From: Candidatus Gastranaerophilales bacterium
GTDB taxonomy: Bacteria; Cyanobacteriota; Vampirovibrionia; Gastranaerophilales; Gastranaerophilaceae
NCBI GenBank assembly: GCA_944325615.1
Contig: CALVAU010000212.1
Coordinates: 1-7,885 of the forward strand
Direction: 5' to 3'
DNA: 7,885 bases
Shown here: in pieces, positions 5,924-7,885 of the stretch
Numbering within the stretch: position 1 is the first letter of the stretch
How the letters are laid out: each line of letters begins with the position of its first letter
The notes under the pieces: model-generated
What the model was told of the DNA's origin: nothing
The model's database searches: none
The model's input: the letters and a program-made list of their open reading frames with translations, nothing else
Made by a program: the position numbers and the translations under genes

Positions 5924-7315
5924 ATGTTAAAGAAACTGGCTGGATTTTTTCAAGAACCTCCTGTAAAAGAGGTTATTCAAGACACTGAAAAAGTAAAAAG
6001 CATGTATTCTCATTGGAGATTGAGAATTTTTTATGCTTGTTTTATCGGATACACTGTATTTTATCTTTGCAAAAAGAATATAGCAGTGGCACTTCCGGGA
6101 TTAAGTGAAGAATACGGTTATTCAAATACAGAACTCGGACTTTTGGGAAGTTCTTTATATCTCACTTATGGAGTTGGTAAATTTGTAAACGGAGTTTTTG
6201 CAGACAGATCTGATGTAAGGAAGTTTTTACCGACAGCACTTATTATGACAGCAATTGCAAACTTATGTTTTGGACTTTCTGCAGTATTCATAACACCGGG
6301 TGAAGTTTCATTCTTTGGCCTTCCGACAAATACAATTCTTTTATGGCTGTTTGTATTTTTCTGGGGTGCCAGCGGATGGTTTCAATCTGCAGGATTTCCG
6401 GCTGTTGCAAAAAGTTTAACTTATTGGTACTCAAATTCCGAAAGAGGAACAAAATGGTCATTATGGTCTTGTTCTCATCAGGTTGGTACATTTTTAAGCG
6501 TTATTGTATCAGGATTTTTAGTTGCACACTTCGGATGGAAGATGGCATTTTTCGTACCCGGTACAGTCGCAATTATTGTTGCTATCTGGTTATTTGACAG
6601 ATTAAGAGACAGACCTCAATCATTGGGATTGCCTGATATCGAAACTTATAACGAAGAACCTTCAGCTAAAAATCTTAATTGCGAAGAAGATAACAGAACT
6701 TATGTAGAAATATTTAAACAAAATATTCTATTTAACAAAACAATCTGGCTTTTAGCTATTGCTTATATTTTCGTATATATCATAAGATTTGGCGCAGAAG
6801 ACTGGATGATAAAATACTTAAGCGAAGCAAAAGGCAATGCACTTGATCTTGCTGCAATGAAATTGAGCTCACTTCCTTTAGTCGGAATTGCGGGTACAAT
6901 TTGTGCAGGAATAATTTCTGATAAAGTATTTAAAGGGCAAAGAGCTCCAGTAAATTTGATTTACCTTTTAGGAGTCGTAGTTTGTTTGGTACTATTAAAG
7001 TTCAATACAATCAGTAATTTAGATTTTATATTCATAGGACTTTTAGGAGCTTTCACATACGGACCTCAAATGATGATTGGAGGACTTTGTGCAGTAGAAT
7101 CAAGCTCTAAAAAAGTTGCATCAGCAGCGACCGGATTCACAGGAACTTTCGGCTATATCGGTGCTGTATTATCAGCAACAGGTACAGGTTTTATGGTTGA
7201 CAAATTCGGCTGGAACGGAGCTATAATATTCTGGGTAATTTCAGCACTAATTTGTATCGGAATTTGTACAGTCCTTATGATTGACGAAAAAAAGAAAAAT
7301 AAAGAAAACGCTTAA
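5924..7315 (+). CDS. Organophosphate:phosphate antiporter family transporter, UhpC/GlpT-like
   Basis: This is a 463-residue major facilitator protein with about twelve membrane helices, in the OPA group (GlpT, UhpT, UhpC). These exchange glycerol-3-phosphate or hexose phosphates for inorganic phosphate across the inner membrane, or in UhpC act as a sugar-phosphate sensor. Family landmarks in order are FYLCKKNIAVALPGL at 46-60, the helix 2-3 loop GKFVNGVFADRSDVRKFLP, a Trp/Phe-rich helix, SCSHQVG with H185 (GlpT H165), DRLRDRPQSLGLP after helix 6, IRFGAEDW with R288 (GlpT R269), SDKVFKGQR and AATGFTGTFGYIGA. Several stretches look closer to UhpC than to GlpT. The residue matching GlpT R45, one of two phosphate-gripping arginines, is Lys (K50). 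No UhpA/UhpB two-component genes are present, so a sensor role is not supported here. The start is ATG at 5924 with AGGA just inside the exonuclease end. A terminator follows the stop. Confidence 0.92.
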   Translation: MLKKLAGFFQEPPVKEVIQDTEKVKSMYSHWRLRIFYACFIGYTVFYLCKKNIAVALPGLSEEYGYSNTELGLLGSSLYLTYGVGKFVNGVFADRSDVRKFLPTALIMTAIANLCFGLSAVFITPGEVSFFGLPTNTILLWLFVFFWGASGWFQSAGFPAVAKSLTYWYSNSERGTKWSLWSCSHQVGTFLSVIVSGFLVAHFGWKMAFFVPGTVAIIVAIWLFDRLRDRPQSLGLPDIETYNEEPSAKNLNCEEDNRTYVEIFKQNILFNKTIWLLAIAYIFVYIIRFGAEDWMIKYLSEAKGNALDLAAMKLSSLPLVGIAGTICAGIISDKVFKGQRAPVNLIYLLGVVVCLVLLKFNTISNLDFIFIGLLGAFTYGPQMMIGGLCAVESSSKKVASAATGFTGTFGYIGAVLSATGTGFMVDKFGWNGAIIFWVISALICIGICTVLMIDEKKKNKENA

Positions 7316-7318
7316 ATA

Positions 7319-7352
7319 AAAAAACTTCCGATGTTGTAATCGGGAGTTTTTT
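7319..7352. terminator. Bidirectional Rho-independent terminator between transporter and YbaK-like gene
   Basis: Arms 7319-7332 (AAAAAACTTCCGAT) and 7339-7352 (ATCGGGAGTTTTTT) form a 14-bp stem with one G.U wobble on the plus-strand RNA and a 6-base loop (GTTGTA). A T-run lies on the right and an A-run on the left, so it can work in both directions. It nearly fills the 37-base gap between the two convergent stop codons. On the minus-strand RNA the wobble becomes an A-C mismatch, so termination may be somewhat weaker that way. Confidence 0.85.
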
Positions 7353-7826
7353 TTATTCAGATAATTTGCTAACATCAACCCAAGAAATACTTTTCGAAAA
7401 CTCATACAACTCATCCGGGGTTAATTCAATAGCAGAATTACTGCTGCCGCAGGCCGGAAAAATTGTATCAAAACGTTTTAGAGAACTATCACAATAAGTT
7501 TTTACATTTGGATTTTCTATTGCAAAAGGACAAACTCCGCCGATTTTGTGACCTGTAAAAGTTTCAACTTCTTCAGGCGTAAGCATTTTTGCTTTCAAGC
7601 CAAATGTCGTTTTAAATTTTTTATTATCGATTTTTGCATCTCCTGCCATGCAGATAAGAATACATCCATCTTCAGTTTTGAAAGAAAGTGTTTTACAAAT
7701 TCTTGCGCCATCCGTATTAAGTGCTTTTGCTGCTAATTCTACAGTAGCACTCGATACCGGAAATTCTAATATTTGATTTTCTTTTCCATACTTTTCAAAA
7801 TATTTTCTTACTTTTTCAATAGACAT
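7353..7826 (-). CDS. YbaK/EbsC-family aminoacyl-tRNA deacylase-like protein
   Basis: The protein has 157 residues and spans a single YbaK domain, the usual size for free-standing members. These cytoplasmic proteins hydrolyse mischarged tRNAs in trans, for example Cys-tRNA(Pro) or Ala-tRNA(Pro). Visible landmarks are SSATVELAAKAL at 25-36, the conserved Lys K45 in CKTLSF (equivalent to YbaK K46), GHKIGGVCPF at 92-101, and GSSNSAIELTPDEL at 127-140, with a WVDV end. The SANSAIEL-like end is typical of the subfamily common in anaerobic low-GC bacteria. Which amino acid is edited cannot be told from sequence. The start is ATG at 7826 with GAGG and a short 4-base spacer, the same spacing as at the PiT-like gene. 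A probable upstream gene ends 9 bases before this ATG, suggesting co-transcription. No promoter is visible in the 59 bases upstream. Confidence 0.92.
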   Translation of the reverse strand: MSIEKVRKYFEKYGKENQILEFPVSSATVELAAKALNTDGARICKTLSFKTEDGCILICMAGDAKIDNKKFKTTFGLKAKMLTPEEVETFTGHKIGGVCPFAIENPNVKTYCDSSLKRFDTIFPACGSSNSAIELTPDELYEFSKSISWVDVSKLSE

Positions 7827-7835
7827 AATTCCTCA

Positions 7836-7885
7836 CTAAAATTCAATATACGTAGTATCTGCACATCCATTTTGCGGAAGACTAA
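7836..7885 (-). CDS. 3' fragment of an unknown gene upstream of the YbaK-like gene
   Basis: One minus-strand frame reads SLPQNGCADTTYIEF and stops at TAG 7838-7836, directly followed by TGA. The ribosome site of the next gene (GAGG) overlaps this second stop, an arrangement typical of adjacent genes in an operon. Third codon positions in this frame are mostly A or T, as in the neighbouring genes. A rival frame is also open to the window edge but has GC-richer third positions and would overlap the next gene. The fragment is too short to assign a family. Confidence 0.5.
   Translation of the reverse strand, partial: SLPQNGCADTTYIEF

Noticed and set aside
6288..6597. Small open frames on both strands inside the OPA transporter gene
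   Set aside because: They sit within clearly conserved transporter sequence and show no motif or translation signal of their own.
7548..7736. Plus-strand Cys/Phe-rich open frame opposite the YbaK-like gene
   Set aside because: It is the antisense of conserved YbaK-domain codons. The Cys pairs do not form a recognisable metal-binding motif.
7808..7885. Alternative minus-strand frame (ending ...SEELCLLKK) overlapping the YbaK-like start
   Set aside because: Its third codon positions are less AT-rich than in the neighbouring genes and it would overlap the next gene. The frame stopping at 7836 fits better.

Overview
The window is AT-rich bacterial chromosome with short intergenic gaps, small same-strand operons, AGGAG-type ribosome binding sites and one clear TTG start. 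It holds six complete genes of recognisable or partly recognisable family, one complete gene of unknown function, and two gene fragments cut by the window ends. I see no tRNA, rRNA, CRISPR, insertion sequence or prophage signature. The MutL is of the type that keeps the C-terminal endonuclease motif, which argues against an Escherichia-like gammaproteobacterium. The base composition and gene style would fit a low-GC gut-type lineage such as Gastranaerophilales (Melainabacteria) or a Bacillota member. That placement is inference and is not proven by anything in the sequence.

Layout. Positions 1-115 (minus) hold the 5' end of an unknown basic protein, probably TTG-initiated. It diverges from a rightward pair: a membrane protein with a PiT-phosphate-permease-like inverted duplication (246-1250) and mutL (1270-3048). 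These two are 19 bases apart and probably one operon. A perfect hairpin fills the gap between mutL and a convergent gene for an unknown 445-residue hydrophilic, coiled-coil-like protein (3077-4414, minus). Upstream of that gene, on the same strand, lies trxA (thioredoxin, 4585-4908). A terminator hairpin separates the two, so the unknown gene should have its own promoter.

A compact divergent promoter region (4909-5002) separates trxA from a second rightward pair: a DnaQ-like 3'-5' exonuclease with an unassigned C-terminal extension (5003-5920) and a UhpC/GlpT-like organophosphate transporter (5924-7315) starting 3 bases after the exonuclease stop. A second hairpin fills the gap to a convergent YbaK/EbsC-family aminoacyl-tRNA deacylase-like gene (7353-7826, minus). 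The last 50 bases look like the 3' end of a further minus-strand gene that is probably co-transcribed with the YbaK-like gene.

How the genes relate. MutL (mismatch repair) and the DnaQ-like exonuclease both touch DNA maintenance, and thioredoxin and the YbaK-like protein are housekeeping quality-control proteins. The two transporters could both handle phosphate-bearing solutes, but they are in separate operons. I do not see a clear multi-gene defence or mobile system. The least explained items are the 445-residue protein, the divergent PiT-like protein, the extension on the exonuclease, and the Arg-to-Lys change at a substrate-binding position of the organophosphate transporter.
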